From the NCBI RefSeq assembly GCF_026153355.1, contig NZ_CP110636.1:5456001-5520000 (forward strand): 64,000 nucleotides of DNA, given 5' to 3'. The DNA is from Streptomyces endophytica. GTDB lineage: Bacteria; Actinomycetota; Actinomycetes; Streptomycetales; Streptomycetaceae. The notes under the pieces were generated by a model. That model was not told the DNA's origin, ran no database searches, and worked only from the letters and a program-made list of their open reading frames with translations. Every line of letters starts with the position of its first letter. Positions within the stretch are counted from its first letter, which is position 1. The translations under genes were made by a program, and so were the position numbers. Below, piece by piece: positions 15,954 through 23,678 of this stretch.

Positions 15954-16661
15954 GGGCCCGGCCAGCAGTCCCTGCTGTTCGAGCACGGGGTCACCTTCCG
16001 CCCCGACTGGGAGCGGGTGATCACGCCGGTCGTCGACTTCCTGACCGCCCGCGCCGACGTCGACGCCGAGCGGCTCGTCCTCGCCGGGATCAGCCAGGCC
16101 GGTTACTGGGTGCCCCGCGCGCTCGCCTTCGAGCACCGCATCGCCGCCGCTGTCGCCGATCCCGGGGTCGTCGAGGTGGTGGCGAGCTGGTGGCCGAATC
16201 TGGGACCTGACCTGCGCGCACTGTGGGAATCCGGCGACCGCGAGACCTTCGACCGGGTGCTGCGCGAGGCCATGGCGGAGTCCCCCGAGCTGGCCGCCAG
16301 GTGGCGCTGGCGGGCGAAACCGTACGGCATCGAGTCGCCCTTCGACCTGCTCACCGAGGTCTCCCGGTACACCGTGCTGCCGGTGGTCCACCGGATCACC
16401 ACCCCGCTGCTCATCACGGACCCCGAGGGCGAGCACTTCTGGCCCGGCGCGTCGGCACGCCTCTTCGACGCCCTGCCGGGCCCCAAGGAACTGATCCGCT
16501 TCACCGAGGCCGAAGGCTCCCACCTGCACTGCGCACCGCTGGGCCGCGCCCTCTTCGAGCAGCGCGTCTTCGACTGGCTCGACGCCCGGCTGGGCATCGA
16601 TTCCGGGGCCGCGCTGCCGGGGCCGGGCGGCGCTCTTGAAGAGGAAAGGAAATTTTCCTGA
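15954..16661 (+). pseudogene. Alpha/beta hydrolase lacking its 5' part
   Basis: The frame from GPGQQS to the stop at 16661 reads as the C-terminal half (about 235 residues) of a dipeptidyl-aminopeptidase-like alpha/beta hydrolase. The nucleophile elbow GISQAGYW, an acid in TDPEGEHFW and the His in EGSHLHC are all present, but the N-terminal cap and first strands (about 150-200 residues in relatives) are missing. The sequence before 15954 is the upstream region of rnhA, so the junction looks like a deletion. A GTG inside the fragment (WERVITP) has GGGAG before it and might still be used. Function is probably lost. Confidence 0.75.
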
Positions 16662-16868
16662 GCCTCTAGGCAGCGGCTCCCGGGCGTAGCACCATCGGCC
16701 GTAGGGGGCCCGGGCCCGAACCCGCCCGGCCTCCTCCGGACACAGCACTCGACAGGTCGGCACGGACCGGCCTTGCGCCACCCATCTCGACGTTCCCACT
16801 GTGAGCGCACCGGCGCCGGTGTTCGACACCGCGGCACCCGACGCGCCGGTGCCGGAATCGACACCATC

Positions 16869-17417
16869 ATGAGATTGCTCGCTGAGCGTCGGCCGGACGT
16901 GCAGGCCCGGTCCGACACCCTTCGCTCTCCCCCGCTCGGCGCGGACCTCGGTCTGCTCCTCCTGCGCCTGGCCGTCGGCCTGCTCATGGCCGGCCACGGC
17001 GCCCAGAAGCTCTTCGGCTTCTTCGGCGGCCACGGGCTCGGCGGAACCGGCAGGGCCTTCGCCGCCCTCGGTTTCCACCCGGGCAGGTTTTACGCGGGCC
17101 TGTGCGGCGCCTCCGAATTCCTCGGCGGCCTCGGGCTCGCGGCCGGTCTGTTCACCCCCCTCGCCGCGGCCGCCGTCATCGGCGTGATGATCAACGCGAT
17201 GATCCTCGGCGTTCCGCACGGGCTCTGGACGACCGACGGCGGCATCGAGTACCCGCTGTGCCTCGGCGCGGTCGCGCTCTCGATCGCGGCGATCGGGCCG
17301 GGGCGTTTCGCGCTGGACCGGCCGTTCCGGTGGCGGGACGGTGGTCTGGGCTGTGCGGCCTTCGCCCTGGGTGTGGGGGGCCTGGGCGCCGCGCTCATAC
17401 AGCTCCTGGGCCTGTGA
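16869..17417 (+). CDS. DoxX-family membrane protein
   Basis: 182 residues with four membrane helices: LGLLLLRLAVGLLMAGHG, FYAGLCGASEFLGGLGLAAG, AAAAVIGVMINAMILG and YPLCLGAVALSIAAIG. The GHGAQKLFGFFGG motif after helix 1 is diagnostic for DoxX/DoxD-like proteins, which sit in the cytoplasmic membrane and have been linked to redox or thiol stress responses in actinobacteria. ATG 16869 is the best start because the preceding in-frame codons are rich in Arg and not helical. It stands alone between a gene remnant and a methyltransferase. Confidence 0.9.
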   Translation: MRLLAERRPDVQARSDTLRSPPLGADLGLLLLRLAVGLLMAGHGAQKLFGFFGGHGLGGTGRAFAALGFHPGRFYAGLCGASEFLGGLGLAAGLFTPLAAAAVIGVMINAMILGVPHGLWTTDGGIEYPLCLGAVALSIAAIGPGRFALDRPFRWRDGGLGCAAFALGVGGLGAALIQLLGL

Positions 17418-17456
17418 CGCCGGTCCGGACCGGCCCCTTCGACCGTGGACGGACCT

Positions 17457-18206
17457 ATGCTGAGGCGGATGTTCGCACCCGAAGGTCCCACGTTCCGGGA
17501 ACTCGCCGTTCAGGCGCTGTCGTCCGTCGAGCACGGCTATGACCTGCTCGCCCCGAAGTTCGACCACACGCCGTTCCGGACGCCGGAGTCGGTGCTGGCT
17601 CCGGTGTCGCGGGTGCTGCGCGAGCTCGGCCCGTTCGGGAGCGGCCTCGATCTGTGCTGCGGTACGGGCGCGGGCATGGACGTCCTGCGGCAGGTGTGCC
17701 GGGAGCGGGTGACCGGCGTCGACCTCAGCGCCGGGATGCTCGCGGTGGGCCGCGCCCGTGAGCCGGTGCCCGCCCGGGCGCCACGGATGGACTGGGTGCG
17801 CGCGGATGCGCGGGCCCTGCCCTTCGGGCCGGTCTTCGACCTCGTGGTGAGCTTCGGGGCGTTCGGGCACTTCCTGCCGGGCGAGCGTCCCGGGCTGTTC
17901 GCGCAGGTCCGCTCCGTGTTGCGGCCGGGTGGCCGGTTCGCGTTCCCGATCGCGGCGCCGTCCCGGCCGGGGTCGGCCGCGTATTGGATGCTGGCGGGGT
18001 TCGACGCGGCGATGCGGGTCCGCAACGCGCTGTGGCACCCGCCGTTCGTCATGTACTACCGGCCGTTCCGGCTGAGTGCCGTCCGTGCGGAACTGGCGCG
18101 TGCCGGCTTCGCCGTACGGCTGCACGCCCTGCCGGAGCTCGGCCGGCGCCCGGACGGCAGCCCCCGGTGCCGGCTCGTGGTGGCCACCCGGGCCGAGGCG
18201 GTGTGA
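17457..18206 (+). CDS. Class I SAM-dependent methyltransferase
   Basis: 249 residues. The SAM-binding motif I is LDLCCGTGAGMD (about 65-76), motif II VTGVDLSAGML, and post-motif sequence DLVVSFGAFGHF followed by VLRPGGRFAF completes a methyltransf_11/25 fold. The substrate is unknown. I took ATG 17457; a GTG four codons earlier and an ATG four codons later are alternatives, and none has a strong ribosome binding site. It is 39 bp after the DoxX stop and may be co-transcribed with it. Confidence 0.88.
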   Translation: MLRRMFAPEGPTFRELAVQALSSVEHGYDLLAPKFDHTPFRTPESVLAPVSRVLRELGPFGSGLDLCCGTGAGMDVLRQVCRERVTGVDLSAGMLAVGRAREPVPARAPRMDWVRADARALPFGPVFDLVVSFGAFGHFLPGERPGLFAQVRSVLRPGGRFAFPIAAPSRPGSAAYWMLAGFDAAMRVRNALWHPPFVMYYRPFRLSAVRAELARAGFAVRLHALPELGRRPDGSPRCRLVVATRAEAV

Positions 18207-18238
18207 CGGCCCGCACCCGGCCCGGACCATCCGTGGGA

Positions 18239-18712
18239 TCACGGGAGTTGGCAGGCCGCGCAGAGCCGTCGCAGCGTGGACCGCATACCGGCGCGGTTGC
18301 GTGCGGCGCGCCGGCCGGCCGGGGTGCCGGTGAAGAGCAGTCCGAGCGTTTCGGCGATCCGGGAGCGCCAGCCGCCGCGCCGGTGGTCGATCCAGTACTC
18401 GGTGACCCGGGTCCCGCTGCCGTCCGCCGCCGGGGCGAAGCGGTAGCCCCAACGGGCCACCGGCAGGCCGAAGGTGGCGACGTCGAAGGCGAACTCCCGG
18501 CCGGGTTCGTCGACGACGATCCGGCAGTGGGTGAACCACACCCAGAAGGCCCGGCGGTTGAACCCCACGAACCGGTCGCCGCGCCGCCACACCCCGATGA
18601 CTTCCGGACTCCACTCCTTCATCCGCCGGAGGTCCGACACGGCCTGATAGAGGACGTGCGGCGGGGCGGTGCACTCCAGGGACTCCTCGGCGGTCCATTC
18701 CCGTGCGGTCAT
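18239..18712 (-). CDS. SRPBCC-family (polyketide cyclase/START-like) protein
   Basis: 157 residues of the SRPBCC ligand-binding fold: ECTAPPHVLYQAVSDLRRMKEWSP at the N-terminus, central strands FVGFNRRAFWVWFTHCR, and RVTEYWIDHR near the C-terminal helix. Such proteins bind a hydrophobic small molecule in a deep pocket. Its ATG overlaps the stop of the upstream alpha/beta hydrolase gene (ATGA at 18709-18712), so the two are translated together and probably act on the same compound. Likely controlled by the TetR protein beyond the hydrolase gene. Confidence 0.85.
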   Translation of the reverse strand: MTAREWTAEESLECTAPPHVLYQAVSDLRRMKEWSPEVIGVWRRGDRFVGFNRRAFWVWFTHCRIVVDEPGREFAFDVATFGLPVARWGYRFAPAADGSGTRVTEYWIDHRRGGWRSRIAETLGLLFTGTPAGRRAARNRAGMRSTLRRLCAACQLP

Positions 18713-19485
18713 CGTGCGGCTCCTTCGTGCTCGGTACCGTCTGCGGCGGTGGGGGCGTGGGTGCGGGCGGCCACGACCGTGGCGGCGTCGAGGATCTGGC
18801 GCGTGACGGCGGCCGTGTCGGACAGGACGGAGAGGTGTCCGCAGCCCGGCCGGACGACGAGGCGGCCGTCCCGGCACGCCGCGAGGAAGCGGCGCTCGTC
18901 GCGGCGGAGCTGATCGCGGGCCCCGTTCACCAGCCAGACCGGGCCGGGATAGGCCGAGAGCAGGGACACCGGGTCCATCCCGCAGACGGTCTCGATGATG
19001 CTCGGCATCAGCTCGCTGCTCAGACCGCCGGCGACCATGGCCTCGGCCAGCGGGGCGGGGAGCGCACGGCGGAAGGCGTAGGCGCTCAGCCGGTTGGCCG
19101 CCTCGGGGTGCCTGCCCCCGAGGCGCGCCGCTCCGCGGTAGGCGGTGCGGAGCACTCCGCGGGGTACGGCGGTGCAGCCCATCGCCATCAGCCCGCTGAC
19201 GCGTTCCGGGTGGCGGGCCGCGGTGGCCGTGGCGACATAGCCGCCCAGGGACAGGCCGATGAGCATCGCCCGGCCGCCGACCTCGTCGATGGCGTCGGCG
19301 ACCGCCGCCACGGCGCCGGGCAGGGTGAACGGTTCGCCGCGCCGGGAACCGTGGCCCGGCAGGTCGGGGGCGACCGCGGGATGGCGGGTGCCGATCGCGT
19401 GGATCACGGGGTGCCACATCGTGCCGCTGACGCGCATGCCGTGGACGAAGACGAGGGGCAGCCCGGCTTCCGAGGGTGGTTTCAT
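18709..19485 (-). CDS. Alpha/beta hydrolase
   Basis: 258 residues with all parts of a small serine hydrolase: oxyanion HGMRVSG, DLPGHG, nucleophile elbow GLSLGG, acid in VNGARDQL and the catalytic His in RPGCGHLSVL. Esterase, lactonase or C-C hydrolase; substrate unknown. ATG 19485 is the likely start; a GTG three codons upstream is possible. It is divergent from a TetR regulator across only 64 bp that contain an 18-bp perfect palindrome, so it is very probably repressed by that TetR protein. It forms an operon with the SRPBCC gene. Confidence 0.9.
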   Translation of the reverse strand: MKPPSEAGLPLVFVHGMRVSGTMWHPVIHAIGTRHPAVAPDLPGHGSRRGEPFTLPGAVAAVADAIDEVGGRAMLIGLSLGGYVATATAARHPERVSGLMAMGCTAVPRGVLRTAYRGAARLGGRHPEAANRLSAYAFRRALPAPLAEAMVAGGLSSELMPSIIETVCGMDPVSLLSAYPGPVWLVNGARDQLRRDERRFLAACRDGRLVVRPGCGHLSVLSDTAAVTRQILDAATVVAARTHAPTAADGTEHEGAAR

Positions 19486-19508
19486 GCCCGGCACGCTAAC
19501 AGGAAATG

Positions 19509-19526
19509 CAACGCAACGTTGCGTTG
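19509..19526. promoter_or_regulatory. 18-bp perfect palindrome, probable TetR operator
   Basis: CAACGCAACGTTGCGTTG is its own reverse complement. It sits 24 bp before the hydrolase ATG and 24 bp before the TetR ATG (19550), midway in the divergent promoter, where a bound TetR dimer would block both genes. Confidence 0.8.
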
Positions 19527-19549
19527 TTTTTCGCTGCTAGGCTTCACCC

Positions 19550-20197
19550 ATGAGCGGAAGTGAGCGACCGGGCGGACGCGGGCGGCGGACCGAAGGGGAT
19601 GAGCGGAGCGAGCGCCCCGGCGGGAAGCGGGCCGGCGGGCCGCGGAAGGCGCAGGAGATCTTCGACGCGACGCTGGATCTGCTCGCGGCCCACGGCTACG
19701 AGGGGCTGACCATCGAGGGCGTCGCCCAGCGGTCCGGCGTCAACAAGACCACGATCTACCGCTGGTGGCCCTCGAAGGGCGCCCTTCTGGGTGCCGCGCT
19801 CATCGGGGCGCGGCGGCTCGACTTCGAACTGCCCGACACCGGCAGCCTCCAGGGCGACCTGGAGGCCCTGCTCCGGGCGATCGTCACCCTCCTCACCGCA
19901 CCGCCGTCCTGCGACATCGCGGTGGCGACGCTGGGCGCCGTCACCCACAGTCCCGAACTCGCGGGCCACATAAGGGAGTTCTTCGCCGATCGACTCGCGC
20001 GCGAGCTGCCGGTCTTCGAACGGGCCGTCGCCCGCGGCGAACTCGCGGCGGACGCCGATCCCGCACTGCTGGTGGATCTGCTGGCCGGCGCCGCCTGGTT
20101 CCGCCTGACGCTACGTCAACTCCCGCTGGACCAGGACTTCGTATCCCGCACCGTCCGCACCGTCCTCAAAGGAGCCAGCGCTCCGGACGCCCTCTAA
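19550..20197 (+). CDS. TetR-family transcriptional regulator
   Basis: 215 residues. After a basic, Gly-rich leader of about 30 residues comes the TetR helix-turn-helix (AQEIFDATLDLLAAHG, then GVAQRSGVNKTTIYRWWPSKGALL), followed by an all-helical ligand domain of the TetR_C_16-like kind. Divergent from the hydrolase/SRPBCC pair with the palindrome at 19509-19526 between them, so it most likely represses that pair and itself. The basic leader may in part be non-native if a later start is used, but no strong internal start is seen. Confidence 0.92.
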   Translation: MSGSERPGGRGRRTEGDERSERPGGKRAGGPRKAQEIFDATLDLLAAHGYEGLTIEGVAQRSGVNKTTIYRWWPSKGALLGAALIGARRLDFELPDTGSLQGDLEALLRAIVTLLTAPPSCDIAVATLGAVTHSPELAGHIREFFADRLARELPVFERAVARGELAADADPALLVDLLAGAAWFRLTLRQLPLDQDFVSRTVRTVLKGASAPDAL

Positions 20198-20214
20198 ATG
20201 GTCTGTTGCACCCT

Positions 20215-20247
20215 CAACTACAACTTTGCGAATTCTTGGTGTAGTTG
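20215..20247. promoter_or_regulatory. 8-bp inverted repeat in an AT-richer promoter region
   Basis: CAACTACA at 20215-20222 and TGTAGTTG at 20240-20247 are exact inverted arms with a 17-bp spacer. It lies in the AT-richer stretch 72-104 bp before the secreted-protein start and is a candidate operator or promoter element. Confidence 0.5.
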
Positions 20248-20318
20248 AATCAGTTTTCACACCAGTCTCAGACGCAACAGCGACGGACACGGACGAAAGA
20301 CACGAGGAGCGGGCGCGC

Positions 20319-21020
20319 ATGAGCACGACGAACCGGCGGAAGAGAGAGCGGACGAGCGGCGGCATACGGTCGGCGAGCCGGGGAGCGGTGCTGTCCGCGG
20401 TGGCGCTGGGACTCGTGACCGCGATGGCCGCACCGGCCGTCGCGGCGGACGGCCCGACGCGCGAGCAGCTCATGGCGGACTGCGCCTCCGGCGAGGGCAA
20501 GTGCAGCTTCAACGAGCCGGTGCTCGGCAAGGCGTACCTCGGGGACTTCCACCAGGTCTCCGACTCGCTCTTCAACTGCAGCACTTCGGACGCCACCCAG
20601 TCGATGGGCTGGTCGGACACGGTGGGTTCGACGGACTCCGCGGGCGTTTCGGTGACCGTCGGCGGCAAGATCGCCGACCTGATCGACCTGAGCGTCACCG
20701 CGACGTACAGCCACACCTGGTCCAGTTCGCACACCGAGAACAGCTCCCTCACCATGACCGTCAAGCCCGGTGAGGTCGGCTGGATCTCTCGCGCGCAGGT
20801 CATGCAGACCGTCTCCGGCACCTGGCAGACGCACTACGACAGCCCGAAGTGGGGCCACTACTACTGGTTCGTGCCGGACACCGTGACCGGTCCCGCGACC
20901 AACGGGACGGACGGGCAGAGCAACGCGGTGACCGTCAAGACCCGCAAGATGACCGCCGCCGAGAAGTCGTCGTGCGGGTCCGGCGCCAAGCACGGGCGGG
21001 CGTTCGTGGTGCAGCACTGA
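20319..21020 (+). CDS. Secreted protein with aerolysin-like strand pattern
   Basis: 233 residues, start at ATG 20319 with GAGGAG upstream. A basic N-terminus (NRRKRERTSGG) and hydrophobic core AVLSAVALGLVTAM end at a signal peptidase site AVA-AD. The mature part contains long alternating Ser/Thr-rich strands (VSVTVGGKIADLIDLSVTA, then TYSHTWSSSHTENSSLTMT and VKPGEVGWI), the kind of amphipathic hairpin seen in ETX/MTX2 and aerolysin-type beta-pore-forming proteins. Four Cys (CASGEGKC, FNC, SSC) could make two disulfides. I know of similar streptomycete secreted proteins without assigned function. The toxin-fold idea is an inference. Confidence 0.8.
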   Translation: MSTTNRRKRERTSGGIRSASRGAVLSAVALGLVTAMAAPAVAADGPTREQLMADCASGEGKCSFNEPVLGKAYLGDFHQVSDSLFNCSTSDATQSMGWSDTVGSTDSAGVSVTVGGKIADLIDLSVTATYSHTWSSSHTENSSLTMTVKPGEVGWISRAQVMQTVSGTWQTHYDSPKWGHYYWFVPDTVTGPATNGTDGQSNAVTVKTRKMTAAEKSSCGSGAKHGRAFVVQH

Positions 21021-21090
21021 CGCATCCGCCGGTGCCGCCTCCCGCGTGACGGGAGGCGGCACAGCGACCTGAAGCGGCCGGCGTCCTCGG

Positions 21091-21462
21091 CTAGTCCAGG
21101 ACCTCGGCCGCCTTCGTCCTCGGGCCTCCGGCGTCACCGGTGTTGAGCGTGCCGGCCGGTTCGAGCAGCAGGATGGCGGTCTCCTCGTCCGCCACCGGGC
21201 AGTGCTCGACGCCTCGGGGCACGACGAACAACTCGCCGGGGCCGAGGACCACATCGCCGTCCCGCAGCTGGATGGTGAGCCGGCCGCTGATGACCAGGAA
21301 CAGCTCGTCGGTGTCCTCGTGGGTGTGCCAGACGAACTCCCCCTTCAGCTTGGCGAGTTTGACCTCGTAGTCATTGAGGTCGGCCACCTTCTTCTGCGAC
21401 CACAGGTCGGAGAACTGCGCGAGTCTGTCGGCGAGATTGATCGCGACGGGAGCCTGGGGCAT
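21091..21462 (-). CDS. Cupin-domain protein
   Basis: 123 residues, one single-domain cupin. Motif 1 is GEFVWHTHEDTDELFLVISG with two His and one Glu as metal ligands, and motif 2 is GELFVVPRGVEHCPVA with the third His. The role could be a small dioxygenase, isomerase or ligand-binding protein. AAGGAAGG precedes the ATG at 21462. It is divergent from an AraC-family gene that has its own cupin-type sensor domain, 98 bp away, so it may be regulated by it. Confidence 0.9.
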   Translation of the reverse strand: MPQAPVAINLADRLAQFSDLWSQKKVADLNDYEVKLAKLKGEFVWHTHEDTDELFLVISGRLTIQLRDGDVVLGPGELFVVPRGVEHCPVADEETAILLLEPAGTLNTGDAGGPRTKAAEVLD

Positions 21463-21560
21463 ACCGGTCCTTCCTTACCGCACGTCGGCCCGGACCGTTC
21501 GCATCCGGGCTGGTGACAGCCTCCCGGACGCCGCGTTCGGCGGTCTTGTACGTTCCTGAC

Positions 21561-22457
21561 ATGACTGCAGACCGGCCCCCGTCCGCGCCCCGGCCCCGTA
21601 CGCCGGTCAACCCGCCGGGTCCGCCGGTCGCCCCACCCCGTACGTCGGTCACGGCCTGGCGGCCCGCCGTGCCGGGCATCTCCGAGGTCCTGCATGCGCA
21701 TTTCACCGACCACGCCTACCCGGCGCACACCCATGACACCTGGGACCTGATGATCCTCGACGACGGAGCGGTCGACTTCGCGCTCGACCGCGACCGTCAT
21801 GGCGCGACCGGCACCGGGACGGTCGTCCTGCTGCCTCCCGGTGTCCCCCACGACGGCCGGACGGTCACCGCGACCGGGTTCCGCAAGCGGGTGCTCTACC
21901 TCGACACGTCCGTGCTTCCCGAGCGGCTGACCGGTCACGCGGTGGACCGGCCGCTGCTCGACGACGCCCTGCTGCGCCGCCGCGTCCACCAGCTGCACAC
22001 GGCCCTCGGGGACCCGGGCGACGGGTTCGAGGCCGAGTCCCGGCTGGCCTTCATACGGGAGCGGCTGCACGGGCACCTCGCCACCTGGCGGCCGCGCACG
22101 CCCGGCCGCGAGGGAAGCCGGCTGGCCGCCGAGTTGCGGGAGCTGCTCGACGCACGCGTGACGACCGGCCTCTCACTGCGGGAGGCCGCCGCCACCCTGC
22201 ACGCCCACCCGACGCATCTGATCCGCTGCTTCAAACAGGCCTACGGGCTTCCGCCGCACACCTATCTGACCGGGAAGCGGATCGAGTCGGCGCGCCGGCT
22301 CCTGCTCGACGGCCGGCGGCCGGCCGCGGTCGCGGCGGCGGTCGGATTCCACGACCAGGCGCATCTGAACCGGCACTTCACCCGCCACCTGGGCACCACG
22401 CCGGCACGGTTCGCCACGGGGGCGGCCCGCGCGCGGCAGCAGGTCACGTACCCGTAG
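21561..22457 (+). CDS. AraC-family transcriptional regulator
   Basis: 298 residues. The N-terminal AraC-type sensing domain (cupin-like, HTHDTWDLMILDDG and LLPPGVPHDG) is followed by two C-terminal helix-turn-helix motifs in about 195-290 (LSLREAAATLHAHPTHLIRCF and AAVAAAVGFHDQAHLNRHF). ATG 21561 was chosen because the domain start follows a Pro-rich leader; an in-frame start 16 codons earlier would overlap the promoter. The same frame stays open for another 31 codons after its TAG. Divergent from a cupin gene, its likely target. Confidence 0.92.
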   Translation: MTADRPPSAPRPRTPVNPPGPPVAPPRTSVTAWRPAVPGISEVLHAHFTDHAYPAHTHDTWDLMILDDGAVDFALDRDRHGATGTGTVVLLPPGVPHDGRTVTATGFRKRVLYLDTSVLPERLTGHAVDRPLLDDALLRRRVHQLHTALGDPGDGFEAESRLAFIRERLHGHLATWRPRTPGREGSRLAAELRELLDARVTTGLSLREAAATLHAHPTHLIRCFKQAYGLPPHTYLTGKRIESARRLLLDGRRPAAVAAAVGFHDQAHLNRHFTRHLGTTPARFATGAARARQQVTYP

Positions 22458-22553
22458 TGGTGGCCTCAGTACACCGAGGCGGTACGCGTCCCGTCGGTGA
22501 CGGCGGACAACGTCGCCGCGGATCTCGCCGCCCGCGGGCCGGCGAGGGCATGA
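22458..22553 (+). other. In-frame coding-like tail after the AraC stop
   Basis: After the TAG at 22455-22457 the same frame reads 31 more codons with normal GC3 bias (WWPQYTEAVRVPSVTADNVA and onward to a TGA at 22551). It has no start codon. It may be the end of a lost gene fused here by deletion, or an AraC tail cut off by a recent stop. I do not recognise it. The rest of the gap up to 22670 holds only the promoter of the next gene. Confidence 0.3.
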
Positions 22554-22670
22554 CGCAAGGCGGTTTCCCAAGACCGCACTTCGGGCCGCACCGGCCGGGA
22601 AAGGCCGCCATTTCGGCCAACTCTCCTTCTCAACAGTTTGTTGCGCCGCGTGGCTGCCTACAGTCCCGCC

Positions 22671-23597
22671 ATGACGCATGGGCGGGACGCGGTGGACGGC
22701 CGGGTGCTGGTGGCCGGGGCCTACTCGGTGGATCTGGTGTTCCGGGGGCCGGCGGAACCCGTCGCGTACGGCACGGAAGTGTGGGCCGACGGCTTCGGGA
22801 CCGCACCCGGTGGGGCGTACACCCTCGCCATGGGGCTGCGGCGGCTGGGCCGGGAGGCCGTCTGGGCGACGGACTTCGGCACCGCCCCGTTCAGCCGGGA
22901 GGTGCTGGCCGCCGCGCGCCACGAGGGGCTGGACGAGCGGGGCTTCCGGCACCATCCGGGCCCCGTGCGCCGGGTGACGGTCGCCCTGTCCCGGCCGGAC
23001 GACCGTGCGATGGTGTCCTACGAAGACCCGGTCGCCGGCCGCCCGTTGGCCGAGCTGATCGAGATCCACCGGCCGGCGGTGGTGATGCTGCCGCACCTCC
23101 AGTACGGACCCGAGGTGTCCGAGGCGCTGGACGTCGCCGACCGCATCGGGGCGGAGGTGTTCATGGACTGCCAGGACTTCCCGGGCACGGTGGACATGCC
23201 GGAGGTGGCGAAGGTGCTCGGCAGGGTGGCCGTGTTCGCCCCCAACGCCGCTGAGGCGCTCCGGGTGACGGGGGCCGGTTCCGTGGCGGAGGCGGTCGAG
23301 GTGCTGGCCGGGCTGGTGCGCACCGTCGTGGTCAAGCAGGACGCCGCGGGCGCCCTGGCCGCCGAGGACGGTGTACGGATCGCGCAGCCGTCGGTGCCGA
23401 TGGAGGTCGTGGACACCACGGGGGCGGGAGACTGCTTCAACGTGGGCTTCGTGCACCGGCGGCTGGCGGGCGGGACGCTCGCCCGGTGCCTGGCCGCCGG
23501 CGTCGCCTGCGGCGCGGCGGCCGTCACGGCCGCGGGTTCGGCCGCCGCCCCGGACGCGGCGGGCCTGGAGCGCTGGCTCGCGCGTCTCCCCGGATGA
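22671..23597 (+). CDS. PfkB-family carbohydrate kinase
   Basis: 308 residues of the ribokinase/PfkB fold. The N-terminal sugar-binding motif is GAYSVDLVFRG and TAPGGAYTLAMGLRRLG; the C-terminal anion-hole and catalytic motif DTTGAGD is at about 248-254, with the catalytic Asp as its last residue. It phosphorylates a sugar or sugar-like alcohol, identity unknown. ATG 22671 has no clear ribosome binding site. It lies 81 bp upstream of the HAD-GT20 fusion gene on the same strand, so the kinase may supply or recycle a phosphorylated substrate for it. Confidence 0.9.
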   Translation: MTHGRDAVDGRVLVAGAYSVDLVFRGPAEPVAYGTEVWADGFGTAPGGAYTLAMGLRRLGREAVWATDFGTAPFSREVLAAARHEGLDERGFRHHPGPVRRVTVALSRPDDRAMVSYEDPVAGRPLAELIEIHRPAVVMLPHLQYGPEVSEALDVADRIGAEVFMDCQDFPGTVDMPEVAKVLGRVAVFAPNAAEALRVTGAGSVAEAVEVLAGLVRTVVVKQDAAGALAAEDGVRIAQPSVPMEVVDTTGAGDCFNVGFVHRRLAGGTLARCLAAGVACGAAAVTAAGSAAAPDAAGLERWLARLPG

Positions 23598-23678
23598 CCG
23601 GGCGGCACCCTCGCGCACCACTGCGGAACGTCTTCCGCGTTCCACCCATCCACGGCATCCGAGGACAACGGGGGCTCC

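Noticed and set aside
16640..16675. GGAAATTTTCC near-palindrome after the truncated hydrolase as a terminator
   Set aside because: The stem is short, AT-rich and overlaps the stop codon; it has no T-run and the gene is a remnant, so a functional terminator cannot be supported.
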